In this document: one piece after another, positions 1 to 9,548 of the stretch
How positions within the stretch are numbered: the stretch's first letter is position 1
How the letters are laid out: the number at the start of each line of letters is the position of its first letter
Assembly: GCF_050490315.1 (NCBI RefSeq)
Contig: NZ_JBNPEO010000002.1
Coordinates: forward strand, 124,001-188,000
DNA length: 64,000 bases
Source of the DNA: JBNPEO01 sp050490315
Lineage (GTDB): Bacteria > Actinomycetota > Actinomycetes > Actinomycetales > Micrococcaceae
Direction: 5' to 3'
Notes under the pieces: generated by a model
What the model was told of the DNA's origin: nothing
Databases searched by the model: none
The model's input: only the letters and a program-made list of their open reading frames with translations
Translations under genes and position numbers: made by a program

Positions 1-249
1 ATGGTCACAAGCCCACTGCGAACAGCAGTTGATCTGGCCATGCACGTCCGGGCAGAGGACAGTCTCCCTGCCCTGCGATTGTTCTTGGACAACCCAGAAT
101 TTGGACTAAGCCAACGATTGCTGGTGAGCGCTGTCTCTGCCACACCGCGTGTGCCCAACAAACTCAAGGCCCTCCAAGCACTCTGGTACCTCGAAAATGA
201 AACCGAGCCCTTCACCGCGAAGAAACTGCACCATTGCCAGTCGGTTTAA
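1..249 (+). CDS. C-terminal part of a hypothetical protein (AbiEi/DUF559-neighbour type), truncated by the window edge
   Basis: The frame is open from the first base of the window, so the true start probably lies upstream even though base 1 happens to be an ATG. The visible 82 residues contain a VTSPLRTAVDLAM stretch that resembles the segment found in AbiEi-like or DUF559-type actinobacterial proteins, where a short 'thresholds the T-P-x-R-T-x-x-D' motif precedes a helical tail. No catalytic motif is visible in this fragment. Its stop codon overlaps the stop of the convergent rel gene by a few bases. Function cannot be assigned from this part alone. Confidence 0.5.
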   Translation: MVTSPLRTAVDLAMHVRAEDSLPALRLFLDNPEFGLSQRLLVSAVSATPRVPNKLKALQALWYLENETEPFTAKKLHHCQSV

Positions 250-2678
250 CGCCGCCGATTTCCAGTGGTGCGGTAGACATCAAACACACCGTCGATCCGG
301 CGCACTGCGCTAAGCACGTGGCTGAGGTACTTAGGATCTCCCATTTCAAAGGCGAACTTGGAAATCGCAACACGCTCGGTGGAAGTATGGACACTAGCCG
401 CCAGGATATTCACATGGTTCTCGGAGAGAACGCGTGTCACATCGGAAAGAAGGCTCTTACGGTCCAAGGCTTCAACTTGAATCTCCACCAGGAACACACT
501 CGATTGGGTGGGTGCCCACTCAACTTCCACAATGCGGTCCGGCTGCTCACGCAAACCTGAGACGTTAGTGCAATCAGTGCGGTGCACAGAGACACCCGAG
601 CCACGCGTCACAAAACCCAAGATGGGATCCGGCGGAACGGGGGTGCAACAACGTGCCAGTTTGACCCACACATCGTCCACACCGCGGACCACCACGCCGG
701 AGTCTGAGACGCGCGCCCTGGCTTTGTGGACCGGGACTGTCATCTCCACGAGGTCATCGTCTGGGCTCTCGTGACCACCAAGATTGTCCAGGATCTTTTC
801 AACCACAGACTGGGCTGAAGTGTGCCCGTCGCCCACGCCTGCGTAGAGGCCGGAAATGTCTACGTACTTGTAGTCTTCGGCTACTGCCATCAGCGCGTCG
901 TGTGTCATGAGCTTTTGAAGCGGCAGGTTTTGTTTGCGCAAAGCGCGGGTCAGGAGATCCTTGCCCTTTTCAATGGCTTCTTCACGGCGTTCTTTGCTGA
1001 ACCACTGACGGATCTTGTTACGTGCCCGTGCACTCTTAACAAAGTTCTGCCAGTCCTGGCTGGGCCCGGCGCCTTCTGCCTTGGAGGTGAAGATCTCTAC
1101 CCAGTCGCCTTGGTTGAGTTCACTGTTGAGCGGCACCAATTTGCCGTTGACGCGCGCACCAATGGTGCGGTGACCAACATCGGTGTGCACGGCATAGGCA
1201 AAGTCCACGGGCGTTGAACCAGCCGGCAAAGCCATCACTTCACCCTTGGGGGTGAAAACAAATACTTCTTGAGTTTTGATCTCAAAACGCAGCGAATCGA
1301 GGAACTCGCCGGGATCCGAGGTTTCTTCTTGCCAGTCAACTAGGGACCGCAACCAGCCCATGTCGCCGTCGCGCGGACTACCAGGGCCTTGGGCCGTTCG
1401 GTTGGGCTGGTCTTTGTACTTCCAGTGGGCCGCCACACCGTACTCGGCGCGGCGGTGCATCTCGTGAGTTCGGATCTGGATCTCAACGGGTTTACCACCC
1501 GGCCCAATCACCGTGGTGTGAAGTGACTGGTACATATTGAACTTGGGCATGGCGATGTAGTCTTTGAACCGCTCAGGCAAGGGATTCCAACGCGAGTGCA
1601 TGGTGCCCAAGGCCGCGTAACAGTCTCGAACGGTATCCACCAAGACTCGGATACCCATCAAATCATTGATGTCATCAAATTCTTTGTTCCGCACAATCAT
1701 CTTTTGGTAAATCGAATAGTAGTGCTTGGGGCGGCCGCTGATGGTGGCCTTGATTTTGGACTGTCGCAGATCCTCCGTGATCTGGTTGCGGATAACCGCA
1801 ATGCTCTTTTCGCGTTCCGGCGTCCGGTCCCCCACCATGCGCACAATTTCCTCGTACACACGCGGGTACAGAGCTGCGAAGGACAAGTCTTCGAGTTCCC
1901 ACTTGATGGTGTTCATACCCAAGCGGTGTGCCAGAGGTGCAAAAATCTCAAGAGTTTCGCGGGCTTTCTTCGCTGAAGACTCAGCCGAAACAAAACGCCA
2001 TGTGCGGGCGTTGTGGAGGCGGTCGGCAAGCTTGATCATCAGCACACGAATGTCTTTGGCCATGGCCACAACCATTTTGCGCACAGTCTCGGACTGGGCA
2101 GCATCACCAAAGGTGACCTTGTCTAACTTGGTGACCCCGTCCACGAGCATGGCAACTTCAGGACCAAAGTCCTTCGTCAGCTGCTCAAGGGAGTAGTCCG
2201 TGTCCTCCACCGTGTCATGCAATAGGGCTGCTGCCAGAGTAGTGCCGGTCATACCCAGTTCAGCGAGGATTGTTGCCACCGCCACCGGGTGAGTGATGTA
2301 CGGGTCCCCACTCTTGCGCTTTTGGCCTTGATGTTGGCGCTCAGCCACCAAGAACGCGCGCTGGAGTTGTTCTAGGTCCTCTTTGGGGTTGTTGGCCCGC
2401 ACAATACGCAGGAGTGGTTCCAGAATGGGCGAATAGCCCACCGCTCCCCTGCCCGTAAGTCTTGCCAAGCGAGAGCGGGTACGTTCGCGGCGGCCCGGGA
2501 AAGTTGGGCGCATACCGGATCTATCCACGGCTACACCTATGCTTGTGGGCGCAGCGGCAGCGGCGTTTGCTGCGGCATTCGCCGTAGCCTCGCCCGCACT
2601 GGAACTAGCACTCTGCCCAGGCGTACGGGACGTGCCCGCACCGCTGTCCTGAGCTGCCGCCGTCGTACTATCTTTCAC
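246..2678 (-). CDS. rel: Bifunctional (p)ppGpp synthetase/hydrolase, RelA/SpoT family
   Basis: Makes and degrades the alarmone (p)ppGpp in the stringent response and acts with the ribosome in the cytoplasm. The 810 residues show an Ala/Ser-rich disordered N-terminus (about 1-80) not seen in shorter homologues, an HD hydrolase domain with LLHDTVEDT near residue 153, a synthetase domain with GRPKHYYSIYQKM near 315 and MYQSLHTTV near 382, a TGS domain with VFTPKGEVMALPAG near 474, and a C-terminal ACT domain. An intact HD motif means hydrolase activity is expected, so this is the bifunctional Rel type usual in Actinobacteria. It lies next to secF as in mycobacteria, but apt, which often sits between them, is absent. 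Confidence 0.97.
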   Translation of the reverse strand: MKDSTTAAAQDSGAGTSRTPGQSASSSAGEATANAAANAAAAAPTSIGVAVDRSGMRPTFPGRRERTRSRLARLTGRGAVGYSPILEPLLRIVRANNPKEDLEQLQRAFLVAERQHQGQKRKSGDPYITHPVAVATILAELGMTGTTLAAALLHDTVEDTDYSLEQLTKDFGPEVAMLVDGVTKLDKVTFGDAAQSETVRKMVVAMAKDIRVLMIKLADRLHNARTWRFVSAESSAKKARETLEIFAPLAHRLGMNTIKWELEDLSFAALYPRVYEEIVRMVGDRTPEREKSIAVIRNQITEDLRQSKIKATISGRPKHYYSIYQKMIVRNKEFDDINDLMGIRVLVDTVRDCYAALGTMHSRWNPLPERFKDYIAMPKFNMYQSLHTTVIGPGGKPVEIQIRTHEMHRRAEYGVAAHWKYKDQPNRTAQGPGSPRDGDMGWLRSLVDWQEETSDPGEFLDSLRFEIKTQEVFVFTPKGEVMALPAGSTPVDFAYAVHTDVGHRTIGARVNGKLVPLNSELNQGDWVEIFTSKAEGAGPSQDWQNFVKSARARNKIRQWFSKERREEAIEKGKDLLTRALRKQNLPLQKLMTHDALMAVAEDYKYVDISGLYAGVGDGHTSAQSVVEKILDNLGGHESPDDDLVEMTVPVHKARARVSDSGVVVRGVDDVWVKLARCCTPVPPDPILGFVTRGSGVSVHRTDCTNVSGLREQPDRIVEVEWAPTQSSVFLVEIQVEALDRKSLLSDVTRVLSENHVNILAASVHTSTERVAISKFAFEMGDPKYLSHVLSAVRRIDGVFDVYRTTGNRRR

Positions 2679-2753
2679 AGTTGAGCCCTCCGCGCCTGAC
2701 TTAATTTACCCAGTCTATTCCGCAACAGGGACTAGTGCAGAATGAAGACACCA

Positions 2754-2795
2754 AAGGGGCCGGTGACTGAGACTTTACCCAGTCACCGGCCCCTT
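2754..2795. terminator. Strong hairpin between secF and rel
   Basis: A 16-bp perfect inverted repeat (2754-2769 with 2780-2795, arm AAGGGGCCGGTGACTG) encloses a 10-nt loop. It lies 27 bp beyond the secF stop and 76 bp upstream of the rel start, so it most likely ends secDF transcription and isolates rel. The U-tract is weak, only two or three U on either strand. Confidence 0.75.
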
Positions 2796-2821
2796 CTGCG
2801 CCTGTTCTAAAACGTGTCCAA

Positions 2822-3817
2822 CTACACCGTTGCAGCTTCTGATTCGCGGCGAGCCTCAACCTTGTTCGCCTGCTTGACGAGTTCCGGTTCACCCTCGCGC
2901 AGCCACGCGTAGAGCGGGGCGGCGATGAAGATGGTGGCCAAGGTACCGATGAAGATGCCCACAAACAGGGCCAAGGACAGGTCGCGCAGGGTTCCAGCAC
3001 CCAAGAGCCCGGCACCGATGAACAAAATCGCACCCACCGGAAGGATTGCCACCATCATGGTGTTGATGGAGCGCACCAGGGTTTGGTTGACGGCCAAGTT
3101 CACTTCTTCGCCAAAACTACGGCGCATGGATGTGGAAATGTGTGCGGTGTTCTCGCGAATCTTGTCGAAGACCACCACTGTGTCATAGAGCGAGTAGCTG
3201 AGAACCGTCAGAAATCCGATGATTGCCGAGGGAGTCACCTCAAAATCACTCAAGGCGTACACACCGGCTGTGATGAACATCGTTACCAGCATGCCCGCCA
3301 GAGCGGAGACGGACATCTTCCACGTACGGAAGTACAAAGCCATCAGCACGGCGGCGAGCACCACAAAGACCACCAAACCAAGGAGTGCCTGTTGGGTGAC
3401 GTCCTGACCCCAGGTGGGGCCAACAAAGCTTGAAGTGACTTCGTTTTGGGTCACACCGTAGGCCTTGGCCAAAGAAGCTTTCAGATCCACTGTCTGTTCA
3501 GCAGTGAGCTTGTCCGTCTGAATGCGCATGGTGTTGCCAGCAACATTGGCAACACGCGGTACGGAACCGGACACCACATCATGAACCGCTTTTTCGCCCA
3601 AGAGAGAGTCGGTGGTTTTGACCTGGGAAACCGTGAATTCGGATCCACCGCGGAACTCGATGCCAAGGTTAAAACCACCCTTGAGGATCGGGACCAAGAT
3701 GGAGATGAGAACCAGCACCGCTGCGATCGCGAACCAGATCTTTTTGGAATTCACAAAGTTGTAAGAGCGCTTTCCGGTGTAGAGCTCGTTACCGAAGGTT
3801 GAAAAGAAGCTAGACAT
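2822..3817 (-). CDS. secF: Protein translocase subunit SecF
   Basis: Accessory membrane subunit that with SecD uses the proton gradient to pull exported proteins through SecYEG. The 331-residue sequence has an N-terminal membrane helix (about 29-47), the NLGIEFRGGSEFTV motif that starts the first periplasmic domain near residue 50, and five C-terminal membrane helices, with the conserved YDTVVVFDKIRENT loop near residue 211. Its ATG shares one base with the secD stop (TAATG), indicating translational coupling. The order yajC-secD-secF is standard for the family. Confidence 0.97.
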   Translation of the reverse strand: MSSFFSTFGNELYTGKRSYNFVNSKKIWFAIAAVLVLISILVPILKGGFNLGIEFRGGSEFTVSQVKTTDSLLGEKAVHDVVSGSVPRVANVAGNTMRIQTDKLTAEQTVDLKASLAKAYGVTQNEVTSSFVGPTWGQDVTQQALLGLVVFVVLAAVLMALYFRTWKMSVSALAGMLVTMFITAGVYALSDFEVTPSAIIGFLTVLSYSLYDTVVVFDKIRENTAHISTSMRRSFGEEVNLAVNQTLVRSINTMMVAILPVGAILFIGAGLLGAGTLRDLSLALFVGIFIGTLATIFIAAPLYAWLREGEPELVKQANKVEARRESEAATV

Positions 3818-5580
3818 TACTCGCCATCCTTCGCAGTGTTCTTAGCGGAACCGGAAAGCTGGTTCTGCCGTTCGGCCAAGCGTCGCTCGGCAATGGTCAT
3901 GCGTCGCTCAGCCTCAGCTGCAGCTCCAGCGTTCTTGGGGCGTACGACGGCGGGACGATCGCCCGGTTCGCGTAGCCGGCCAGCGCCACGGTACAGCGGC
4001 ACAGCGCCCAAACGTTCCGGGTCAAGTCCCGAGAAGCGGTGGCCCTCGCCGAAGAACTTGGTGCGAGCCAAGAGCTGCAGTGTGGGGTGCGTGAACATAA
4101 AGACCACCAAGAGGTCAGCCAGTGCTGTCAGACCCAAAGTGAAGGCGAAGCCTCGGACGCTACCTACAGCCACAAAGTAGAGGACCACGGCTGCCAGAAG
4201 GTTCACTGCTTTGGACGCTAGAACCGTACGCTTGGCACGCTTCCAACCATTTTCAACGGCGGACACTAGTCCGCGGCCCTCGCGTAGCTCATCACGAATA
4301 CGCTCGAAGTAGACAATAAACGAGTCAGCTGTCTGCCCGATCGCCACGATGATACCGGCCACACCAGCCAATGACAGACGGTAGTTTTCCGTCCAGCCCA
4401 GAATCGCGATAGCGAGGTAGGTGAGGACACCAGCCACCACAAGGGAGGCAATAGTGACAAGACCAAGAGCACGGTACTGGAAGAGAGAGTAAACAACCAC
4501 CAGCAGCAAACCGATCAAACCGGCCAAGAGACCCATCTTAAGTTGCTCGCCACCAAGGGTTGCCGATATCTGCTGATCAGACTGGATCTCGAAACTGATC
4601 GGCAAAGCACCGAACTTCAGCTGATCCGAAAGTGCCTTAGCGGAAGCCTCTGTGAAGTTACCGGTGATCTGCGGCTTGCCGTCGGTGATAACAGCCAAAG
4701 AACGCGGGGCAGAGATGACCTTGTCATCGAGAACAATCGCGAACTGAGAACGCGGATCTGTTCCTTGCTCGCCACCAGCAGCAATGTAGAACTGGTTCAA
4801 GCGCTGAGTAACTTCTTTGAACTTAGCGGTACCTTCAGCGTTGAACTGAATGTTGACGGCCCAGTCATTAGTCACTGCACCTTGGCGTCCCTGCTGGAGT
4901 TGGAACGATGAACCGGAAATATCCTGGCCCTTCACTTCAACCGGTCCAAGGATGTACTTGATCGCAGGTGTGGTAGCCGTTGCTACTTCACAGGTGACTA
5001 GTGGTTTGGCCGGATCTGACCGGGCAGCCTTTTGGGCTCCGGTCAGGGTGGAGCAATCCAATGCCTCGAACTGCTTATAAACGTCTGCTGTCACCCAGTT
5101 CTGATCGCTGCCATTGGTGGGCTTGGCAGTTGGCTGGGGCAGCTTATCTGCGGCCGTGCGTGAAGCAGCAGGCACAGCTGCCCCGTCGCCGCTCTGAATG
5201 ACGGGACGGAAGTTCATGTCGGCAGAAGCCTGAATCAAGGCACGAGTCTCGGCGCTGGGAGTGCCGGGAAGGCTCACTACAACATTGCGGCCAGACTGCG
5301 TGCTAATTTCAGCCTCGGAAACACCTGAACCGTCAACGCGTTGGCGGATGATTTCCACCGCTTGGTTCAGTTGTTCCTCGTTGACTGATCCGCCGCCCTC
5401 TACCCGCGGTGCCAGGATCATCTGGGTTCCGCCTTCAAGGTCCAAAGCGAGCTTGGGCTGCCACGTAGCATTGTTAGTAACCACACCGCCGGTCAACACC
5501 GCCGCGAGGGCCAACAAGATAACGCCCAGCCACAGCAGCGTGCGCCGCGCGGGGTTCTTCGGGCCTTTTCGTGCCATCAT
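3817..5580 (-). CDS. secD: Protein translocase subunit SecD
   Basis: Partner of SecF in the membrane, driving late steps of protein export. The 587 residues contain one N-terminal helix, the LALDLEGGTQMIL signature near residue 43, a large extracytoplasmic domain with long Ala/Pro/Thr-rich insertions, and a C-terminal multi-pass domain with GIIVAIGQTADSFIVYFERI, which carries the conserved Asp of the proton pathway. A basic cytoplasmic tail of roughly 60 residues follows the last helix and is longer than in E. coli. Two adjacent ATGs are possible starts (5580 or 5577). Confidence 0.97.
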   Translation of the reverse strand: MMARKGPKNPARRTLLWLGVILLALAAVLTGGVVTNNATWQPKLALDLEGGTQMILAPRVEGGGSVNEEQLNQAVEIIRQRVDGSGVSEAEISTQSGRNVVVSLPGTPSAETRALIQASADMNFRPVIQSGDGAAVPAASRTAADKLPQPTAKPTNGSDQNWVTADVYKQFEALDCSTLTGAQKAARSDPAKPLVTCEVATATTPAIKYILGPVEVKGQDISGSSFQLQQGRQGAVTNDWAVNIQFNAEGTAKFKEVTQRLNQFYIAAGGEQGTDPRSQFAIVLDDKVISAPRSLAVITDGKPQITGNFTEASAKALSDQLKFGALPISFEIQSDQQISATLGGEQLKMGLLAGLIGLLLVVVYSLFQYRALGLVTIASLVVAGVLTYLAIAILGWTENYRLSLAGVAGIIVAIGQTADSFIVYFERIRDELREGRGLVSAVENGWKRAKRTVLASKAVNLLAAVVLYFVAVGSVRGFAFTLGLTALADLLVVFMFTHPTLQLLARTKFFGEGHRFSGLDPERLGAVPLYRGAGRLREPGDRPAVVRPKNAGAAAEAERRMTIAERRLAERQNQLSGSAKNTAKDGE

Positions 5581-5638
5581 CGATCTTTCTTTTGGGTGCC
5601 GTCAGAGCGGCAGGATACTCAGAGAATCTTGGACCCAT

Positions 5639-5676
5639 GGAAATTCGACGGCGCGTTCTCGCACCGCCGAATTCCG
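5639..5676. other. Imperfect intercistronic hairpin between yajC and secD
   Basis: GGAAATTCGACGGCG and CCGCCGAATTCC form an imperfect stem with a bulge and one mismatch in the 115-bp yajC-secD spacer. There is no clear U-tract. It could be a processing or attenuation hairpin, or chance. Confidence 0.35.
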
Positions 5677-5695
5677 ATCCAGATTGCTGGGTTGA

Positions 5696-6136
5696 CTACT
5701 TGTCCTTGTTGCCTTCCTCGTTGAGACGGTTGATGGTTTCCTCAGGCGTTTCATTGGCAACCGGCGCATCTGCAACGGGGCCCTTGTTCAGGGTTGCATC
5801 GTTAGCAGTGGTGTTTTCCTCGGCGACAACCTCATCGGCGGTCAGCGAGGAAGCGTCGTTGGGAACAGCGGCGGTTTCCGGCTCAACAATCTTGGTAACG
5901 GCCTGACGGTGAACGGTGGCTAGGTTACCGGGGGAAAGTTCCAGCACTACCTTGTTGTTCTCTTCGTCCATGGACACGATGGTGCCGTAGAGACCAAAGC
6001 TAGTCATAACGTCCACACCCGGGGCGAACTGGGACTGAAGAGTCTGTTGAGCCTGCTGCGCCTTCTTATTGCGGCGGAACATCATAAAGATGAACACGGC
6101 GAAGATGACAAAAAGCAAGATGGTGGTGATATCCAC
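5696..6136 (-). CDS. yajC: Preprotein translocase subunit YajC
   Basis: Small single-pass membrane protein of the SecDF-YajC complex. The first 20 residues form a hydrophobic helix followed by the basic FRRNKK cytoplasmic boundary. The conserved central segment PGVDVMTSFGLYGTIVSMD is present near residue 39. The last 60 residues are acidic, Thr/Ala/Asn-rich and probably disordered, which makes the protein (146 aa) longer than the E. coli form. It heads the yajC-secD-secF group on the minus strand. Confidence 0.95.
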   Translation of the reverse strand: MDITTILLFVIFAVFIFMMFRRNKKAQQAQQTLQSQFAPGVDVMTSFGLYGTIVSMDEENNKVVLELSPGNLATVHRQAVTKIVEPETAAVPNDASSLTADEVVAEENTTANDATLNKGPVADAPVANETPEETINRLNEEGNKDK

Positions 6137-6290
6137 AGGGAAAATTCCGTTCTTAGATGCAATTCGGTGGTGATACTACCCGTAGATTCCAATGGATCGC
6201 AGGTCAAACGGCCGGACAACGAGGCGAAAACGTGCCGAGCGTCATATCAGTCTAAGCGGAAACCCCGTACACAAGGAGTTCCAACAACCC

Positions 6291-7427
6291 CTAGCCGCGT
6301 CGAAATGTCTGGCTATCACCGTAAGCAATGGGTGTCTGCGGCTCGATTGAGCCCTCGGCAGAATCCTCGAACACTTCGCCAAAGAGCTCTGCTTGACGTG
6401 CCGCCGAACCAGCCTGGCCAAAACTCCCTTCGGGGGCAGTGAGACCTAGGTGTTCCCACGCGGCCGCCATAGCTATACGACCCCGAGGGGTTCTACCGAG
6501 GAGTCCTTCGCGCACCAAAAATGGTTCGGCCACGGTTTCTACAGTTTCGGGTTCTTCACCAATGGCGATGGCGAGCGTGGACAGGCCCACTGGACCGCCA
6601 CCAAATTTGTGAACCAGAGCTTCTAGGACTGCACGGTCCAGACGGTCCAACCCCTTGTGGTCCACTTCGTACATATCCAACGCGGCAGAGGCCGTGCGGG
6701 CATCGATCTGCTCGATTCCGTGAACCAACGCCCAGTCACGGACACGGCGCAAGAGCCGGTTCGCGATACGCGGTGTACCACGTGAGCGGCCCGCAATCTG
6801 GGAAAAGCCAGCGGAGTTCACCTTCAGGTCCAGCAAACCAGCTGAACGGCGCAAGACCAGTTCCAGTTCTTCCACCGCATAGAACTCCAAGTGCCCGGTA
6901 AACCCGAAACGGTCGCGGAGAGGGCCAGGCAGCAAACCGGCGCGCGTAGTTGCACCCACCAGAGTGAAGGGCGGCAGTTCTAGTGGGATGGCCGTTGCGC
7001 CTGCGCCTTTGCCCACCACAATGTCCACCCGGAAATCTTCCATGGCCATGTACAGCATTTCCTCGGCCGGACGGGACATCCGGTGGATTTCATCGAGAAA
7101 CAGCACTTCGCCATCGGAGAGCGAAGACAGAATGGCTGCTAAGTCGCCCGCGTGTTGAATCGCCGGACCACTACTGATGCGCAGTGGGGCATTCATTTCG
7201 GCAGCAATGATCATAGCCAGAGTGGTTTTACCTAAGCCTGGCGGGCCGGAAAGCAAGACGTGATCAGCGCTGCGCCCACGCATACGGGAGGCTTGCAGGA
7301 CCAAGTCCAGTTGTTTGCGGACACGGTGCTGGCCCACAAAGTCATCAAGGTTTTTGGGCCGAAGAGCTGCCTCAATGAGCCGCTCCTCCGGTTCCTCTCC
7401 CCCGTTCATCAGGGACGGTTCACTCAC
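6291..7427 (-). CDS. ruvB: Holliday junction branch migration ATPase RuvB
   Basis: Hexameric AAA+ motor that moves Holliday junctions together with RuvA. Walker A is GPPGLGKTTLA near residue 66, Walker B/DEIH is VLFLDEIHRM near 114, sensor 1 is GATTRAG near 160, and the RuvB winged-helix C-terminus with GGGPVGLSTLA is present. The 378 residues exceed the usual 330-350 because of a 35-residue acidic tail. It follows ruvA with a 6-bp gap, so the three ruv genes appear to be co-transcribed in the order C-A-B. Confidence 0.98.
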   Translation of the reverse strand: MSEPSLMNGGEEPEERLIEAALRPKNLDDFVGQHRVRKQLDLVLQASRMRGRSADHVLLSGPPGLGKTTLAMIIAAEMNAPLRISSGPAIQHAGDLAAILSSLSDGEVLFLDEIHRMSRPAEEMLYMAMEDFRVDIVVGKGAGATAIPLELPPFTLVGATTRAGLLPGPLRDRFGFTGHLEFYAVEELELVLRRSAGLLDLKVNSAGFSQIAGRSRGTPRIANRLLRRVRDWALVHGIEQIDARTASAALDMYEVDHKGLDRLDRAVLEALVHKFGGGPVGLSTLAIAIGEEPETVETVAEPFLVREGLLGRTPRGRIAMAAAWEHLGLTAPEGSFGQAGSAARQAELFGEVFEDSAEGSIEPQTPIAYGDSQTFRRG

Positions 7428-7433
7428 GAGTGC

Positions 7434-8090
7434 CTACCCCTGCCTTGCCGCAGGTGCGCGGCTTGAGGTTCGGGCGCCATCTTGACCCAACCAACGCAAG
7501 GTGGCTCGCAAAATTTCGGCAACATTGCCGCCCTCTGCGATCTCGGGGGAATCCGCCATCGCCTTGTCCACACTGGCGCCAGCATCCTTTTCCGACCAGC
7601 CAAGCGATGCCATGGCGGCCACAACTTTGGGTTTCCACAGCGCTTCGCCCACAACGGCAGGCGTTGCTGGGGCGCTGGCCGGTGTGCCGTGAGGGACAAG
7701 CTTTCCAGCCAGTTCCAGCACAATCCTGCCGGCGACTTTGGGCCCGATGCCAGGAACTTTGGTAAATGCTTTGCCGTCACCAGAATGGGCAGCCACCCGA
7801 ATGGTCTCTGGATCGTGAACGGCGAGCACTGCCAACGCCAAGCGCGGCCCCACACCGCTAACGGTGAGGAGAATATCGAAAACTTCGCGTTCGTCGTCGT
7901 CCTTAAACCCGAACAGCGTCAGTGAATCCTCGCGGACAATCATCGACGTGAACAGCTTGGCTTCCTCGCCCACCCGCAAGGTCCCAAGGGTTTGCGGGGT
8001 GGCGTTCACTGACATACCCGCACCGTTGAGATCGATGACCGCAGTGGACAAACCAAGGTGCGCCACGGGGCCGCGTAGAAAACTGATCAC
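7434..8090 (-). CDS. ruvA: Holliday junction branch migration protein RuvA
   Basis: Tetrameric DNA-binding subunit that targets RuvB to four-way junctions. The N-terminal OB-fold begins MISFLRGPVAHL from a GTG start. Two helix-hairpin-helix motifs follow: LTVSGVGPRLALAVL near residue 74 and FTKVPGIGPKVAGRIVLEL near 109. The C-terminal domain that contacts RuvB contains VVAAMASLGWSEKDA. The length (218 aa) is normal. No LexA box was seen in front of ruvC or ruvA, so SOS control is not evident here. Confidence 0.97.
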   Translation of the reverse strand: MISFLRGPVAHLGLSTAVIDLNGAGMSVNATPQTLGTLRVGEEAKLFTSMIVREDSLTLFGFKDDDEREVFDILLTVSGVGPRLALAVLAVHDPETIRVAAHSGDGKAFTKVPGIGPKVAGRIVLELAGKLVPHGTPASAPATPAVVGEALWKPKVVAAMASLGWSEKDAGASVDKAMADSPEIAEGGNVAEILRATLRWLGQDGARTSSRAPAARQG

Positions 8091-8163
8091 AGAGTTTCTC
8101 CTGAACTGCTATCCGAACATATCTACGAATAGCGTAGCGTGCGGCCCTGACAGAAAGAGCCAT

Positions 8164-8742
8164 TCAGTGTTTGCGGCGTGCCTTAGCTTCGGCCTCAGCC
8201 CAAGCCCGCTGGGCTGGTGTGAGCGAGTCACTGCCGGGTCCCGTCGTCGAAATCGCTGCGCCGCTTCCAGCCCGCCAAGCGTGCGTAATCGCCAAGGCTA
8301 AGGCGTCAGCAGCGTCAGCTGGACGCGGCGAATTTTCCAGCCGCAGGATCTTGGTGACCAGTTTGGTGACGGCTTCTTTATTGGAAGTACCGCTACCGGT
8401 CACAGCAGCTTTAACTTCCGACGGCGTATGGAGAGCCACCGGGATACCACGACGCGCCGCCGCCGCAATCACCACGCCTGACGCCTGGGCCACACCCATC
8501 ACAGTGCTCACGTTGAGTTGGGAGAACACTCGCTCCACGGCAAGGACATCGGGCTGGTAGCGGTCTAACCACTCATCAATGGCGTTGGCAATCACGAGCA
8601 ATCGCTGATCCAACGTCTGGTCAGGCGTGGAGCCAACAACTCCCACGTCCACCATGGTTGCGCGGCGGTTACGTTCGACATCCACCACGCCCAAACCGCA
8701 ACGAGTAAGGCCCGGGTCAACTCCCAAAACGCGCAGGGTCAA
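8164..8742 (-). CDS. ruvC: Crossover junction endodeoxyribonuclease RuvC
   Basis: Dimeric nuclease that resolves Holliday junctions. Retroviral-integrase fold with the first catalytic Asp in VLGVDPGLTRCGLGVVD (residue 8), the Glu in LAVERVFSQLNV near residue 68, and the C-terminal acidic pair in PRPADAADALALAITHAW near 140. The length (192 aa) is slightly above E. coli RuvC because of a basic tail ending ARRKH. It lies upstream of ruvA with a spacer of about 70 bp. Confidence 0.97.
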   Translation of the reverse strand: MTLRVLGVDPGLTRCGLGVVDVERNRRATMVDVGVVGSTPDQTLDQRLLVIANAIDEWLDRYQPDVLAVERVFSQLNVSTVMGVAQASGVVIAAAARRGIPVALHTPSEVKAAVTGSGTSNKEAVTKLVTKILRLENSPRPADAADALALAITHAWRAGSGAAISTTGPGSDSLTPAQRAWAEAEAKARRKH

Positions 8743-8789
8743 CTCCGGGCCTCCTCAAATTGTTTGCGATTAGTGCACTGTGTTAAGTC

Positions 8790-9545
8790 CTACTCCGCTT
8801 CGAGGGCGGCCTGAACTTCTTCGCTCAAATCGGCGTTGGTGTAGACGTTCTGAACGTCATCCAACTCCTCGAGAGCATCAACGAGCTTCATAAACTTCTT
8901 GGCACCCTCAACGTCCAAAGGAACTTCCATGGACGGAACAAACTCGGCTTCATCGGTGTCATACTCGATGCCAGCTTCTTTGAGTGCGTCACGGATAGCC
9001 TGCAGGTCCTGCGGCTCGGAGAGGATTTCCCAGGTGTCGCCGTCGTCTTTAACTTCCTCGGCACCTGCGTCCAAAACAGCCATCAGAACGTCGTCTTCAC
9101 TCAGACCGTTCTTCTGCAGCGCTACAACACCCTTGCGGCTGAAGAGGTAGCTGACCGAGCCGGGATCTGCGATGGTTCCGCCGTTGCGGGAAATGGCCAA
9201 GCGAACCTCAGAGGCTGCACGGTTCTTGTTATCGGTAAGGCACTCAATCAACAGTGCAGAACCCTGCGGGCCGCGGCATTCGTACATAATCTCGGTGTAG
9301 TCAACAACCTCACCGGTGAGGCCAGCGCCGCGCTTGATGGCGCGGTCAATATTGTCAGCGGGCACCGAAGTCTTTTTTGCCTTGGTCACGGCAAGTTCCA
9401 AACCAGGGTTACCGGAGAGGTCCGGGCCGCCCATACGTGCAGCAACTTCAATGTTCTTGATCAGCTTGGCAAAGGACTTCGCGCGGCGGCTATCGAGGAT
9501 GGCCTTCTTGTGCTTAGTGGTTGCCCATTTGGAGTGGCCTGACAT
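8790..9545 (-). CDS. YebC/PmpR-family protein
   Basis: Full-length (251 aa) member of the YebC family, starting MSGHSKWATTKHKKAILDSR, with the family's GNPGLELAVTKAKK stretch near residue 45. The family was long annotated as a transcriptional regulator. More recent work on Bacillus and E. coli members links some to translation of polyproline sequences. Which applies here cannot be told from sequence. It sits between ruvC and pdxT as in mycobacteria (the Rv2603c position). Confidence 0.93.
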   Translation of the reverse strand: MSGHSKWATTKHKKAILDSRRAKSFAKLIKNIEVAARMGGPDLSGNPGLELAVTKAKKTSVPADNIDRAIKRGAGLTGEVVDYTEIMYECRGPQGSALLIECLTDNKNRAASEVRLAISRNGGTIADPGSVSYLFSRKGVVALQKNGLSEDDVLMAVLDAGAEEVKDDGDTWEILSEPQDLQAIRDALKEAGIEYDTDEAEFVPSMEVPLDVEGAKKFMKLVDALEELDDVQNVYTNADLSEEVQAALEAE

Positions 9546-9548
9546 GCT